Source of the DNA: Syntrophotalea acetylenica
GTDB taxonomy: Bacteria; Desulfobacterota; Desulfuromonadia; Desulfuromonadales; Syntrophotaleaceae
Assembly (NCBI RefSeq): GCF_001888165.1
Contig: NZ_CP015455.1
Coordinates: 1,482,001-1,546,000, forward strand
Length of the DNA: 64,000 nucleotides
Direction of reading: 5' to 3'
Shown one piece after another: positions 27,574 to 36,032 of the stretch (position 1 is the stretch's first letter; each line of letters opens with the position of its first letter). The notes beneath the pieces were generated by a model. That model was not told the DNA's origin. It was given only the letters and a program-made list of their open reading frames with translations, and did no database searches. The translations under genes were made by a program, and so were the position numbers.

Positions 27574-28104
27574 ATGGATGCCATGGACAGGGTTTTTCTG
27601 ATCTGGGACGATATTACCCGTCTCGAAGTCGACGCGATTGTCAACGCCGCGAACGGTTCCCTGCTCGGCGGGGCCGGCGTTGACGGCGCGGTGCACTGGG
27701 CGGCCGGGCCGGGATTGACGGAGGCCTGTCGCCGTCTTGGCGGCTGCCCGGCGGGCGAGGCCCGCATAACCGGCGGCTACCGGTTACCGGCCCGCTATGT
27801 GATTCATGCCGTAGGGCCGGTCTACGGCCTCGACCCTGAACCCGGGCGACTGCTGGCCAGCTGCTATGAGAACTGCCTCAAACTTGCGGTGGCCCATGGC
27901 ATACGGACGCTTGCATTTCCGGCAATAAGCTGCGGCGCCTACCGTTTTCCCGCGGAACAAGCCTGTCGCATCGCCCTTGCAACCATCTTTGGTTTTCTGC
28001 GGCAGGAAGCTTCCATCCACAAGGTCTATCTGGTAGTTTATTCAGCGGATCATTTCAGAATATATCAGGAATGCATGGCTGCATGGCGCGCTGCGCATGC
28101 CTGA
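27574..28104 (+). CDS. macrodomain (ADP-ribose-binding) protein
   Basis: 176 residues. The macrodomain signature is clear: DAIVNAANGSLLGGAGVDGAVHWAAG, then CPAGEARITGGYRLPARYVIHAVGP and LAFPAISCGAYRFP. It matches the YmdB/MacroD branch that removes ADP-ribose from proteins or hydrolyses O-acetyl-ADP-ribose. AGGGA at 27562-27566 sets ATG 27574. It is transcribed alone, divergent from modD and just upstream of the insertion sequence. No ADP-ribosyltransferase partner is seen, so it is not obviously a toxin-antitoxin system. Confidence 0.9.
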   Translation: MDAMDRVFLIWDDITRLEVDAIVNAANGSLLGGAGVDGAVHWAAGPGLTEACRRLGGCPAGEARITGGYRLPARYVIHAVGPVYGLDPEPGRLLASCYENCLKLAVAHGIRTLAFPAISCGAYRFPAEQACRIALATIFGFLRQEASIHKVYLVVYSADHFRIYQECMAAWRAAHA

Positions 28105-28146
28105 ATCCCCTGGTTTTCCTGCCTGTCCCTTTGCCCGGTCTGATTG

Positions 28147-29843
28147 TTAACTAGTGTCCATCCGGAAACCCCGGTTTTTGTCAGGCGTGGCCACTCTGGC
28201 GGCAAGACAAATGCCAGATCCGCAGGGTTTCGAAATTGTTGAGTCTCATAGCACCCCCGATTTATCCCAAAAGTGCGGCATAAGGACGCACGATTCCTGT
28301 CGGGGGCGAGTTTTACAGCCTTTTTTGTCGCGTTAGCCCTGGGCCAGTTCGATGCGTGCCAGAACCAGCAGGTTGTACGAGACGACATTGCTCCAGACAT
28401 AGCGCCTGAATCCGCGCCATCCGCTCCAGGTACAGCGGGTCAGGCCAAAGCGCCGTTTCAGGGCGGAAATATTGGCCTCGATCCCGGCGCGAAAGTGCTT
28501 CAGGCGCTTGTAGACCCAATTGCTCTTGGCCATGTCGAGCACCCCAAGGCCGCGCCGCTTGGAGAAGACGGCATCCTTGACCTGATGCTCTTTGGCAAAC
28601 GACAGATTATCCCTGGAGGCAAAGCCCCCATCGGCGCTGGCCTGGCGCGGCATGGTGCCGAAACGTTGCTGATGGCGCTCCAGCATGTCGATGTATTGAT
28701 CGCTGTCGGCGGGATTGCCGCGGGCGATCACGCAGTCCAGAATCAGATTGGAGGCGCCACCGGTAAAAAAGACCTTGTGACCGTACTCGGTTTCGCGGCG
28801 CGACTTGACGATGATGTCGCTGTGGCTCTCGAAAAAGGAGATGATTTTCTCCGAGGCCGGAACCTTTTCGTCGCGAAAAACACGCCGCTCGGTCTGGTCG
28901 ATGACCTTTTCGAGAATGCGCAGGGCGCGCTCCAGCTGCTGTGCCAGAAGGTGCGCGGTGCAGCCGTCTTGGAAGCTGCCGCCCTGGTAGGCGCCCAGAA
29001 CGGGGATCGCCTCCCGGGCATAGCCGCAGACCTTGCGGGCTACCTCCACCAGGTCGCGGTAAGCGGCCACGCGGGTTTCCTGCTTGCGGGCATTGAGGAT
29101 GGTTAGGGCGCGCTTTTTGGCTACCCGGCGATGATCGGAAAATGGGTAATCCGGACGAGGCCTGAGCTGATGGCCCTCGACCATCCAACGGGTCATGATC
29201 CGAATACCGTCCCACAGCAGCGAGGAGTCGGTGGGATGATGGATGTTGGTCTCAATGGCGGTGGAGTCGATGCGCACCTTCTTGCCCGTCTCGATTCTCG
29301 TCCCGGCGGCGTAGCCGAGGATCAGGTGGTGCAAGGCCTCCCAGGTTGACTCCGTCAAGCTCTTGATACTGTCCTGGAGGATCGACTTGCGGGGATAAAC
29401 GCCCATCTCAAGGCGAGCAAAAGAGCGGAAGGCGACGGAATCTTCCAGGTAGAAGGCCAGTTCCTCATAGGTCAGCTCGCGATACTGTTTGAGAACGGCG
29501 CAGCGCAGCACCTGGTCAGCCGTCAGCCCGCAGCGCCCGGTATCCTCGCGCCGACCCTGAAGCAGATCGCGGTGAACAGCATCGAGGATATCCGGCGTGT
29601 GATCCAGAATCTGCGAAATGCAGCGCAGCTCTTTGGCGATGGCGCTGGTATGCATGAGCTCGAAGATGGACATTTGTCGATTGATTTTTCGCCTCACAAG
29701 CCCTCCTGACCGTATTGAAGTTGAATAAATTCAACGAGTTAGAGGGTTATATTGTCATGCCACGCTCAAGAATTCAAGTACAAAAACGTGTATTTTGTTC
29801 GTAATTACAACAGCTTATGACTTTCCGGATAGACACTAACTAA
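28147..29843 (-). mobile_element. insertion sequence, ISNCY-like, about 1.7 kb
   Basis: Bounded by TTAACTAGTGTCCATCCGG on the left and CCGGATAGACACTAACTAA on the right, inverted repeats matching in 19 of 22 positions, and carrying one transposase gene on the minus strand. No clean target duplication is visible just outside the ends. It lies between the macrodomain gene and bioW. The exact outer borders are uncertain by a few bases. Confidence 0.8.
28333..29697 (-). CDS. DDE transposase, ISNCY-like
   Basis: 454 residues. The N-terminal half (QMSIFELMHTS, IAKELRCISQILD, TADQVLRCAVLKQYRELTYE) is a DNA-binding region typical of this group. The catalytic triad is plausible as Asp in KVRIDSTAIETNIHHP, Asp in QASADGGFAS and Glu in GIEANISALKRRFG. 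The frame is complete with no stops, so the element may be active. Family assignment (ISNCY/IS5 group) is from the overall sequence feel, not a search. Confidence 0.88.
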   Translation of the reverse strand: MRRKINRQMSIFELMHTSAIAKELRCISQILDHTPDILDAVHRDLLQGRREDTGRCGLTADQVLRCAVLKQYRELTYEELAFYLEDSVAFRSFARLEMGVYPRKSILQDSIKSLTESTWEALHHLILGYAAGTRIETGKKVRIDSTAIETNIHHPTDSSLLWDGIRIMTRWMVEGHQLRPRPDYPFSDHRRVAKKRALTILNARKQETRVAAYRDLVEVARKVCGYAREAIPVLGAYQGGSFQDGCTAHLLAQQLERALRILEKVIDQTERRVFRDEKVPASEKIISFFESHSDIIVKSRRETEYGHKVFFTGGASNLILDCVIARGNPADSDQYIDMLERHQQRFGTMPRQASADGGFASRDNLSFAKEHQVKDAVFSKRRGLGVLDMAKSNWVYKRLKHFRAGIEANISALKRRFGLTRCTWSGWRGFRRYVWSNVVSYNLLVLARIELAQG

Positions 29844-29857
29844 GCACGCTTTGGATG

Positions 29858-29886
29858 TTGACAATCCCGTTGTTCACTGTTAATTT
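29858..29886 (+). promoter_or_regulatory. promoter of the bio operon
   Basis: TTGACA (29858-29863), 17 bp spacer, TAATTT (29881-29886). The -10 ends only 8 bp before ATG 29895, so transcription would start at or next to the bioW start codon. It begins 15 bp after the right end of the insertion sequence. Confidence 0.6.
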
Positions 29887-29894
29887 TCCTTTCC

Positions 29895-30698
29895 ATGAAA
29901 GAACCTCTTTTCAGTATTCGCATGCGTGCCGCCCGTGGAGACCGGCATATTTCCGGGGCCGAAAGACTGGCTGGCGCCGACTGTCTGGATGGCCTCGCGG
30001 CCGGCATGGTGAAACGGGCGCTCGGCCATCCCAAGGGGCTGCCTGACAGCATTTCCCTGACCATCGAGGAAATTGACCTCTCGAGGCTGATGCGTATCGG
30101 ATTGCCGGATATACGCACTGTCGGCGTCGACTCGGTGGCGCAGGGCAGAAACGCTGCACTGGCCGGACTGCTTCGCGCGGGGATTTCCGAACAGGCGGCA
30201 CGTAGTGCCATGCAGGCCTTGGCCGGGGGGGCTGCTCCGAATGGGGAAAGTATGCGAGGGGCGATGCTGGTCGACGCCCTCGACGGGCGGCGTCTTGAAT
30301 TCGACGCGGCGCGCGGCGTGCGGGTGTCGCGCATGGATCTCGAAGAACGCGCCGCTGCCGTGCTTGCCAGGGAGCTGCAAGCCATCGGATTGAACAACAC
30401 GCATGTTCAAGAGGCGTTGGTGCTGGCGGCCAAAGTGCTGCATGCCCCTGGAGTGCTGGCCGAGCTTTGCTGGTCGGATGATCCCGATTACACGGCAGGT
30501 TATGTTGCCGCGCCTTGTCTGGGCTACGTGCGTTTTCCGCTGCTCAAGCCTCGGGGTGAGGATCGTGGCGGCAGAGCTTTTTTTCTCGCCCCGGGCACCG
30601 ATGTGACCGGTTTGTACCGTTTTCTCGAAAAACAGGCGGTTCTGGTCGATCGGGTTGGCCGGATGCTGCCCGATGAAAGGTGGAGGGCATGTCCCTGA
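29895..30698 (+). CDS. bioW: 6-carboxyhexanoate-CoA ligase (pimeloyl-CoA synthetase)
   Basis: 267 residues. FSIRMRAARGDRHISGAERL, GHPKGLPDSISLTIEE and GAMLVDALDGRRLE are typical of BioW, which activates pimelate to pimeloyl-CoA with ATP and CoA. The product feeds BioF, encoded next. No Shine-Dalgarno is visible before ATG 29895 (the preceding bases are T- and C-rich), which fits a leaderless or nearly leaderless transcript from the promoter just upstream. The gene overlaps bioF by 10 bp. Confidence 0.9.
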   Translation: MKEPLFSIRMRAARGDRHISGAERLAGADCLDGLAAGMVKRALGHPKGLPDSISLTIEEIDLSRLMRIGLPDIRTVGVDSVAQGRNAALAGLLRAGISEQAARSAMQALAGGAAPNGESMRGAMLVDALDGRRLEFDAARGVRVSRMDLEERAAAVLARELQAIGLNNTHVQEALVLAAKVLHAPGVLAELCWSDDPDYTAGYVAAPCLGYVRFPLLKPRGEDRGGRAFFLAPGTDVTGLYRFLEKQAVLVDRVGRMLPDERWRACP

Positions 30699-31861
30699 AA
30701 AGCTGGCAGGATGCTCTGGCGGCGCTGGCGTCTTGCGGCATGCTGCGCCGCCTGCAGACCGTGACCGGTCCGCAACGCGCCCATGTTCACATGCAGGGGC
30801 GCGAGATGTTGCTGCTTTGTTCCAACAACTACCTTGGGCTGGCCGATCATCCGGCGCTGGTCGAGGCCCAGAGCCGGGCCGCGGCACATTATGGCACCGG
30901 CAGCGGTGGCAGCCGGCTTATTTCCGGCAGCATGGAACTTCACGAGCAGCTCGAAACCCGGCTGGCCTGTTTCAAGGGCACGCAGCGAGCCTTGTTGTTC
31001 AATTCCGGTTACGCAGCGAATACGGGCATTCTTCAGGGGTTGATGGGGCCGGAGGATATCATCTTTTCCGACCGGCTCAACCATGCGTCGATCATCGACG
31101 GTTGCCGTCTGAGCCGCGCGCGGACTCTGGTCTATCCCCATCGGGACGTGGCGGCCCTTGAGCGGCTCATGGCCGGAGAGGCTGCGGGGCGCAAGGGGCA
31201 GTGGCTGATCGTCACGGATGGTGTTTTCAGCATGGACGGCGACCTGGCGCCGCTGCCGGAACTGGTTGCCCTGAAAAACCGCTACGATTGTCTGTTGATG
31301 GTGGATGATGCGCATGGAACCGGTGTGCTGGGCGCAGGCGGCAAAGGTACCGGGGAATATTTCGGATGCCTTGCCAACATCGATCTGCATATGGGGACGA
31401 TGGGCAAGGCGCTGGGAGGCTTCGGTGCTTTTGTGGCCGGACCGGATGTTTTGATCCAAACCCTGTTGAACCGCGCCCGTTCCTTTATTTTTTCGACCAG
31501 TCTGCCACCGGCAGTGGTCGGCGCCGGGCTGGCGGCTCTGGATATCGTGCAGAGCGAGGAAGGACGATCCCTGCGCTTGCGGCTGGAACAGCTCAGAGCA
31601 CTTGTTACTCAACATCTCGGCCCGGATATCTGCACCGGTTTTGACGGCAACACGCCGATTTTGCCGATCATTACCGGCGAACCGCAGGCCACGGTGCGCG
31701 CCAGCGCCTGGTTGCAGCAGCAGGGAATCTTCCTGCAGGGCATCCGTCCGCCGACGGTACCCGAAGGCAGCTGCCGTTTGCGCATGACCCTCATGGCCAC
31801 CCATCAACCCGGCGAACTGCTGCAGGCGGCTGACCTGATCCGGAAAGCGTTGTCGGCATGA
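30689..31861 (+). CDS. bioF: 8-amino-7-oxononanoate synthase
   Basis: 390 residues, a PLP-dependent alpha-oxoamine synthase. Visible landmarks are LLLCSNNYLGLADHP, YGTGSGGSRLISG, NHASIIDG, VDDAHGTGVLG and the Lys-containing MGTMGKALGG that binds PLP. It condenses pimeloyl-thioester with alanine. AAAGG at 30676-30680 sets ATG 30689; GTG 30680 would destroy that site. It overlaps bioW at the front and bioH by 4 bp (ATGA) at the end, so the operon is translationally coupled. Confidence 0.93.
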   Translation: MSLKSWQDALAALASCGMLRRLQTVTGPQRAHVHMQGREMLLLCSNNYLGLADHPALVEAQSRAAAHYGTGSGGSRLISGSMELHEQLETRLACFKGTQRALLFNSGYAANTGILQGLMGPEDIIFSDRLNHASIIDGCRLSRARTLVYPHRDVAALERLMAGEAAGRKGQWLIVTDGVFSMDGDLAPLPELVALKNRYDCLLMVDDAHGTGVLGAGGKGTGEYFGCLANIDLHMGTMGKALGGFGAFVAGPDVLIQTLLNRARSFIFSTSLPPAVVGAGLAALDIVQSEEGRSLRLRLEQLRALVTQHLGPDICTGFDGNTPILPIITGEPQATVRASAWLQQQGIFLQGIRPPTVPEGSCRLRMTLMATHQPGELLQAADLIRKALSA

Positions 31862-32667
31862 TCATTCATAAATTCTGCCGTCTTGACGACGGACGCTCCG
31901 TCAGTTACCGAGCAGGGGGCGATGGCCCCGTGCTTGTCCTGCTGCATGGCTGGGGGATGTCTTCCCTGGTGTTTTCGCCCCTCATGCAGCGTCTGTCCTG
32001 TTGCCGTCGCATTATCGCTCCTGACCTGCGAGGGCACGGGCATTCCCATGGCGGGCCAGGCTATGCGCTGGGGGATTTCGCGGCGGATATCGAACAATGC
32101 CTGAACCTGGCGGGGGCCGAGGAAATCGCCCTGCTTGGCTGGTCCCTTGGCGGCATGGTGGCCCTCGAGATGGTCGAACGACTCGGCGAACGGCTTAAAA
32201 AACTTATACTGGTTTCGACAACGCCCTGCTTCGTGCAACGCGACGGTTGGCCGCACGGCCAGCCGGCATCTCGGGTAAATGCACTGTCCAGGCGCTTCCG
32301 TCGCGATCCCGCAGCGGCTCTGGAAGGGTTCTTCCTGCAGCAGTTCGATGGCGAGACAAAACAGGGGCCTCTCATTCAGACATGCAAGCATGAACTGTTC
32401 GATCTTGCTCCCCTGCCTCTGGCATCGGCAGGTCTGGGCGGGTTGAGCACCCTGTGTGACGCGGACCTGCGCGAGCTCTCCCCACGATGCTTGCCGACCC
32501 TGATCATGCATGGAAGATGCGATGCCATCATCCCTCCGGCTGCCGGTGAGTATCTGGCCCGCCGCTTGCCTGAGGCGCAATGGAAGCTTTTGGATGGTGT
32601 CGGACATGCTCCCTTCATCGGCAGGCTGGACTTTTGCGCGGATATCCTGGCGGATTTTTTGATATGA
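31858..32667 (+). CDS. bioH: pimeloyl-ACP methyl ester esterase BioH-like
   Basis: 269 residues of the alpha/beta hydrolase fold. The nucleophile elbow is GWSLGG, the oxyanion segment LLHGWGMSS, the Asp lies in HGRCDAIIP and the His in GVGHAPFIG. Its place between bioF and bioC and the 4 bp overlaps with both make it the BioH-type esterase that frees pimeloyl-ACP from its methyl ester. Sequence alone cannot exclude another hydrolase, but context is strong. Confidence 0.85.
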   Translation: MIIHKFCRLDDGRSVSYRAGGDGPVLVLLHGWGMSSLVFSPLMQRLSCCRRIIAPDLRGHGHSHGGPGYALGDFAADIEQCLNLAGAEEIALLGWSLGGMVALEMVERLGERLKKLILVSTTPCFVQRDGWPHGQPASRVNALSRRFRRDPAAALEGFFLQQFDGETKQGPLIQTCKHELFDLAPLPLASAGLGGLSTLCDADLRELSPRCLPTLIMHGRCDAIIPPAAGEYLARRLPEAQWKLLDGVGHAPFIGRLDFCADILADFLI

Positions 32668-33470
32668 ACGCTATCGACCGTCGTCAGGTTCAACGCCATT
32701 TTTCAGCCAGCGCCTGCAGTTATGATGATTGTGCCGATGTTCAGAAACGGGTTGCGCGCAAGGTCGCGAACCTTGTACAGGTTGAGGGGGCCGCGAAGGG
32801 ACCGATGCTGGAAGTCGGCACCGGTACAGGATATCTTGCCGAACTTATCGCGGCAAGATATCCGGGCTTGCGGCTCCTGGTGTCGGATCTCGCCCATGCC
32901 ATGACGCGCGCCGCAAGCCAGCGGTTGCCAGGGGCCTGGGCCATGGATCTCGATGCCGCGGCCTTGCCGCTGGCTACGGAAACCATGGCGTATGTCTGCA
33001 GCGCGTCGGCTTACCAGTGGGTGGAAAACCTGCCCCGGGCCTTCGGAGAATGTCATCGGGTTCTGCAAAAAGGCGGGAGTTTCATCTTTGCCCTGTTCGG
33101 AGACGGAACGCTTGACGAACTCAGGGGTGCTTACCGGGAAGCTCTGCTGTGCGAGGGGCGGGAATCCCCCGATTACCTGGTGCCGATGCCATCGAAACAT
33201 CGGGTTGATGCATCACTTGCCGCCGCCGGCTTTGAAATTTTCCGGGTTTGGGAGGAAGTCGAGAGGGAGTATCACGGTTCTCTGGCTTCGTTGCTGCGGT
33301 GCCTCAAGGGGGTAGGGGCGCATAACGCTTCCCGATGCCGTCCCCGAGGGCTGGCTTCGCGACAGGTCATGAAACGCCTCGAAGGAAATTATATCCAAAG
33401 GTTTGCCGACGGTGGGAGGCTGCCGGCTACCTATCGGGTAATTTACGGGATTGCCGGCAAGAGCGGGTAA
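32664..33470 (+). CDS. bioC: malonyl-ACP O-methyltransferase BioC
   Basis: 268 residues. RRQVQRHFSASACSYDDCADVQ is the BioC start and LEVGTGTGYLAELIA the SAM-binding motif I, with SASAYQWV and FALFGDGTL further on. It methylates malonyl-ACP to prime pimelate synthesis on the fatty acid machinery. ATG 32664 overlaps the bioH stop by 4 bp. With bioH it forms the de novo pimelate route, which coexists here with BioW. The gene ends 17 bp before convergent rlmI. Confidence 0.88.
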   Translation: MNAIDRRQVQRHFSASACSYDDCADVQKRVARKVANLVQVEGAAKGPMLEVGTGTGYLAELIAARYPGLRLLVSDLAHAMTRAASQRLPGAWAMDLDAAALPLATETMAYVCSASAYQWVENLPRAFGECHRVLQKGGSFIFALFGDGTLDELRGAYREALLCEGRESPDYLVPMPSKHRVDASLAAAGFEIFRVWEEVEREYHGSLASLLRCLKGVGAHNASRCRPRGLASRQVMKRLEGNYIQRFADGGRLPATYRVIYGIAGKSG

Positions 33471-33487
33471 AACTGGCGGAGAATGGA

Positions 33488-34666
33488 TCAGTCGCAGGCC
33501 TGCATCACGACACATTTCAAATATTCGGTCTCCGGGCAGGAGCAGAGCACCGGGTGGTCATAGGACTGCCCGCGAACTTCCAGCAGGCGCATTTCCCGTT
33601 TTGCCAGAAAAGCCGCCTGCCGCAGGGTATCGAGGAAGGTTTCCCGGTCCATGTGGTGGGAACAGGTGCAGGTAAACAGAAAACCTCCCGGTTCCAGCAA
33701 TTCCATCGCGCGCCGGTTGATGGTCAGGTAGCCCTTGATCCCTTCGCGCAAACGCTTGCGGTTTTTTATGAACGCTGGAGGATCGAGGATAATCCCGCCA
33801 AATCGCTCGTTTCCGGAATTAAATTGGCGCAGACTGTCGAAGACGTCCGATGTCACAAACCGGCAGGTGTCGTCTTTGAAATTCAATCGTGCGTTTTCTT
33901 CCGCAAGTGCCACGGCCGCCGGTGAAATGTCGATGCCGATAACCTCGGCGGCGCCAAAACGGGCGGCGTGTATGGCCCAGCTTCCCGAATAGCAGAACAG
34001 ATCGAGCATACGCTTGCCGGCGGCCCGGTCCCGCAGGGCGAGATGGTTTTCCTTCTGATCCAGGAAGTGACCGGTTTTTTGCCCCTGAAGAACATCGACT
34101 TTGAAGCGCAGACCGTTTTCAGTTATTTCGACGCGGTCGGGAAGCTGCCCGTGAAGGATTTCAACCTGGCGCGGAAGGTTCTCCAGGTCGCGCACCGCGA
34201 CATTGTTACGGGCGACGATCGCCTCGGGGTCACAGATGTCCTGCAGGGCTTGCAGGATGAAGTGTTGTCTGCAATCGATGCCCCGGGTCAGAAACTGAAC
34301 CGACAGCACCCGGTCGTAGCGATCGACCACAAGCCCCGGCAGGTGATCGCCTTCGCCGTGAACCAGGCGCACAGCGGTGGTACCGTTGTAGATTGCCTCG
34401 CGCATGGCGAAGGCGGCTTGCAGGCGGTTGCGGTAGAAGTCCACGCAATCGATACACTGCCTCTGCCGGGAAAGAATGCGCGCTGCGATCAGTGAATGGG
34501 GGTTGTAGTAACCGGTCCCGAGGAATTCGCCGCCGGCCGTCACTATCTCCACGGCCTGGCCTGGCAGCGTGTCCTGGCTCGGGGGCTGGATTTCATTGCT
34601 GAATACCCAGGGGTGGCCGCGACGGACGCGGCGCTCGTGTCCGGGGCGCAGAACGAGCTGTATCAT
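33488..34666 (-). CDS. rlmI: 23S rRNA (cytosine) methyltransferase, RlmI-like
   Basis: 392 residues: an N-terminal PUA domain (LVLRPGHERRVRRGHPWVFSNEI), a central RNA-binding part, and a Rossmann methyltransferase (LDLFCYSGSWAIHAARFGA as SAM motif). LDPPAFIKN is the amino-group/cytosine catalytic loop and CTCSHHM contains the Cys of m5C enzymes. RlmI methylates C1962 of 23S rRNA in E. coli. It shares a 4 bp overlap with the ArsR gene upstream, so the two are co-transcribed. Confidence 0.9.
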   Translation of the reverse strand: MIQLVLRPGHERRVRRGHPWVFSNEIQPPSQDTLPGQAVEIVTAGGEFLGTGYYNPHSLIAARILSRQRQCIDCVDFYRNRLQAAFAMREAIYNGTTAVRLVHGEGDHLPGLVVDRYDRVLSVQFLTRGIDCRQHFILQALQDICDPEAIVARNNVAVRDLENLPRQVEILHGQLPDRVEITENGLRFKVDVLQGQKTGHFLDQKENHLALRDRAAGKRMLDLFCYSGSWAIHAARFGAAEVIGIDISPAAVALAEENARLNFKDDTCRFVTSDVFDSLRQFNSGNERFGGIILDPPAFIKNRKRLREGIKGYLTINRRAMELLEPGGFLFTCTCSHHMDRETFLDTLRQAAFLAKREMRLLEVRGQSYDHPVLCSCPETEYLKCVVMQACD

Positions 34667-34956
34667 GCCTGCGTACTCAGGTCAAAAACGGCTTTTACGA
34701 TACGGCGGGCTTCATCGGAGGTGACGGCATAGTACACTTCGACGCCGGTACGATGCCCTTCGATGATTCCCTTGTTCTTGAGCAGCGCCAGATGCTGGGA
34801 TACGGTGGCCTGAGGCAGTCCGAGGCACTCCCAGATCTTCTTGACATTGCAGGTCTCCGAGAGCAGTCCGGCGACGATTTTAAGACGGATGGGGTGGCCA
34901 AGGACTTTGAGGATTTCTGCTTCGCGTTCGTAATTTTGGGTCTTGTCAAAAACCAT
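34663..34956 (-). CDS. ArsR-family repressor
   Basis: 97 residues from ATG 34956, the usual small winged-helix length. LKVLGHPIRLKIVAGLL and CLGLPQATVSQHLALLKN are the ArsR signature with the recognition helix. Cys residues occur in SETCNVKKIWECLG, eight residues apart, positions that could sense a metal or a persulfide; this is speculative. A longer frame starting at 35094 lacks homology. The start codon is followed by no obvious strong ribosome-binding site. It is translationally coupled to rlmI. Confidence 0.87.
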   Translation of the reverse strand: MVFDKTQNYEREAEILKVLGHPIRLKIVAGLLSETCNVKKIWECLGLPQATVSQHLALLKNKGIIEGHRTGVEVYYAVTSDEARRIVKAVFDLSTQA

Positions 34957-35192
34957 CGTTCCGATATTCTCTGCCGCAAATAGGTATATTCCGCCCGTTG
35001 TCCACCTGGGGGGCGAACGGGTTTTCTGGTATGATGTACGCGCATGGTAGTGGCGTAGGGGGTGCATGTCAAGAAATATGCTTCCGCATGTCATGGCTAT
35101 GGACTTTTCCCATGTTCCTTATTAGACTGCCGCACCTCTGGCCAGGATGGCCGGCGTCCATCGCGAATATGTGCTCTCACGGGAGAAAAACA

Positions 35193-36032
35193 GTGAAAAC
35201 CCTGGTGTGGATTCTTGCAATCCTTGGTTTGTGCCTGCCGGTCGACGCCAATGCCGGCGCCAACTCTTCGGATCCAACAGGTAAATCTTTTTCAAGACAA
35301 ACCCTGGATCCTTTGTGTGGTGAAAAATTGTCTTACGATATCGCTTTTTTGTGGTTTGACCGATTGGCCGTGGGGGATTTTATTCTTGAAAAAACCGAAC
35401 AACCCCAAACCTATCGAGCCACTCTTGAAGCCAGGACCATGGGGGCTGCCGCCTGGCTGACCGGAAACCGGGTTCAGAGGTATGTTTCGACATTGCGCCT
35501 GTCCGATGAGGGTGGCCTGCGACCTGTGAGTTTTGATGCAGACATGTACAGACGCAGTGGCGACAAGGTAAAAAGTCGCCTCAAACATTGGGCTTTCGAT
35601 TATCCGCGTCGGCTTGTTATTGAAAAGGTCACGCGTAATGGCCGAAAGTCTCCGCTCAAAAGGCATGCAATGGGTTCTGGCCCGTATCCCTACGATATCC
35701 TTTCGGCCTTTTATAATTTCCGGGCCGGGCTTTGGGGGCCCCTAGAGGTCGGTACCTCCTGTAAGGTGCCGACGTTCGCCAAGGGGGCTCCTTCCGCAAT
35801 CGATATATCAGTCCTTGCGAACAAGGATCGTCCCAAAGAGGGCGGATTTCCGACAGGAGGTTTGGTGGTCAAGGTTGTGGTTGATCCGGAGGTTTTCGAC
35901 ACGGGGGATGGGACCCTTTATATATGGTTCGATAAGGCCATGCGTCCCGACCGGGTGTTGGTGAAAAATGTCATTGGCATGGGAGATGTGCGTGCCAATT
36001 TACGATCCGCAGGGAAAGAATCCGGAAAATGA
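35193..36032 (+). CDS. DUF3108 periplasmic protein
   Basis: 279 residues with a signal peptide (MKTLVWILAILGLCLPVDANA) and a beta-rich DUF3108 domain: CGEKLSYDIAFLWFDRLAVGDF, RAMGAAAWLTGNRV-like turns, YPYDILSAFYNFRAG. GTG 35193 follows GGGAG at 35181-35185; a longer frame from 34998 is poorly supported. Function unknown; the family may be envelope-associated. It overlaps ppaC by 4 bp (ATGA). Confidence 0.82.
   Translation: MKTLVWILAILGLCLPVDANAGANSSDPTGKSFSRQTLDPLCGEKLSYDIAFLWFDRLAVGDFILEKTEQPQTYRATLEARTMGAAAWLTGNRVQRYVSTLRLSDEGGLRPVSFDADMYRRSGDKVKSRLKHWAFDYPRRLVIEKVTRNGRKSPLKRHAMGSGPYPYDILSAFYNFRAGLWGPLEVGTSCKVPTFAKGAPSAIDISVLANKDRPKEGGFPTGGLVVKVVVDPEVFDTGDGTLYIWFDKAMRPDRVLVKNVIGMGDVRANLRSAGKESGK

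Noticed and set aside
27574-28104. Macrodomain as part of a DarT-DarG-type toxin-antitoxin
   Set aside because: No ADP-ribosyltransferase toxin gene lies next to it.
35023-35180. N-terminal extension of the DUF3108 frame upstream of 35193
   Set aside because: It has no homology and lies in the divergent promoter region; GTG 35193 with GGGAG and a signal peptide is better.
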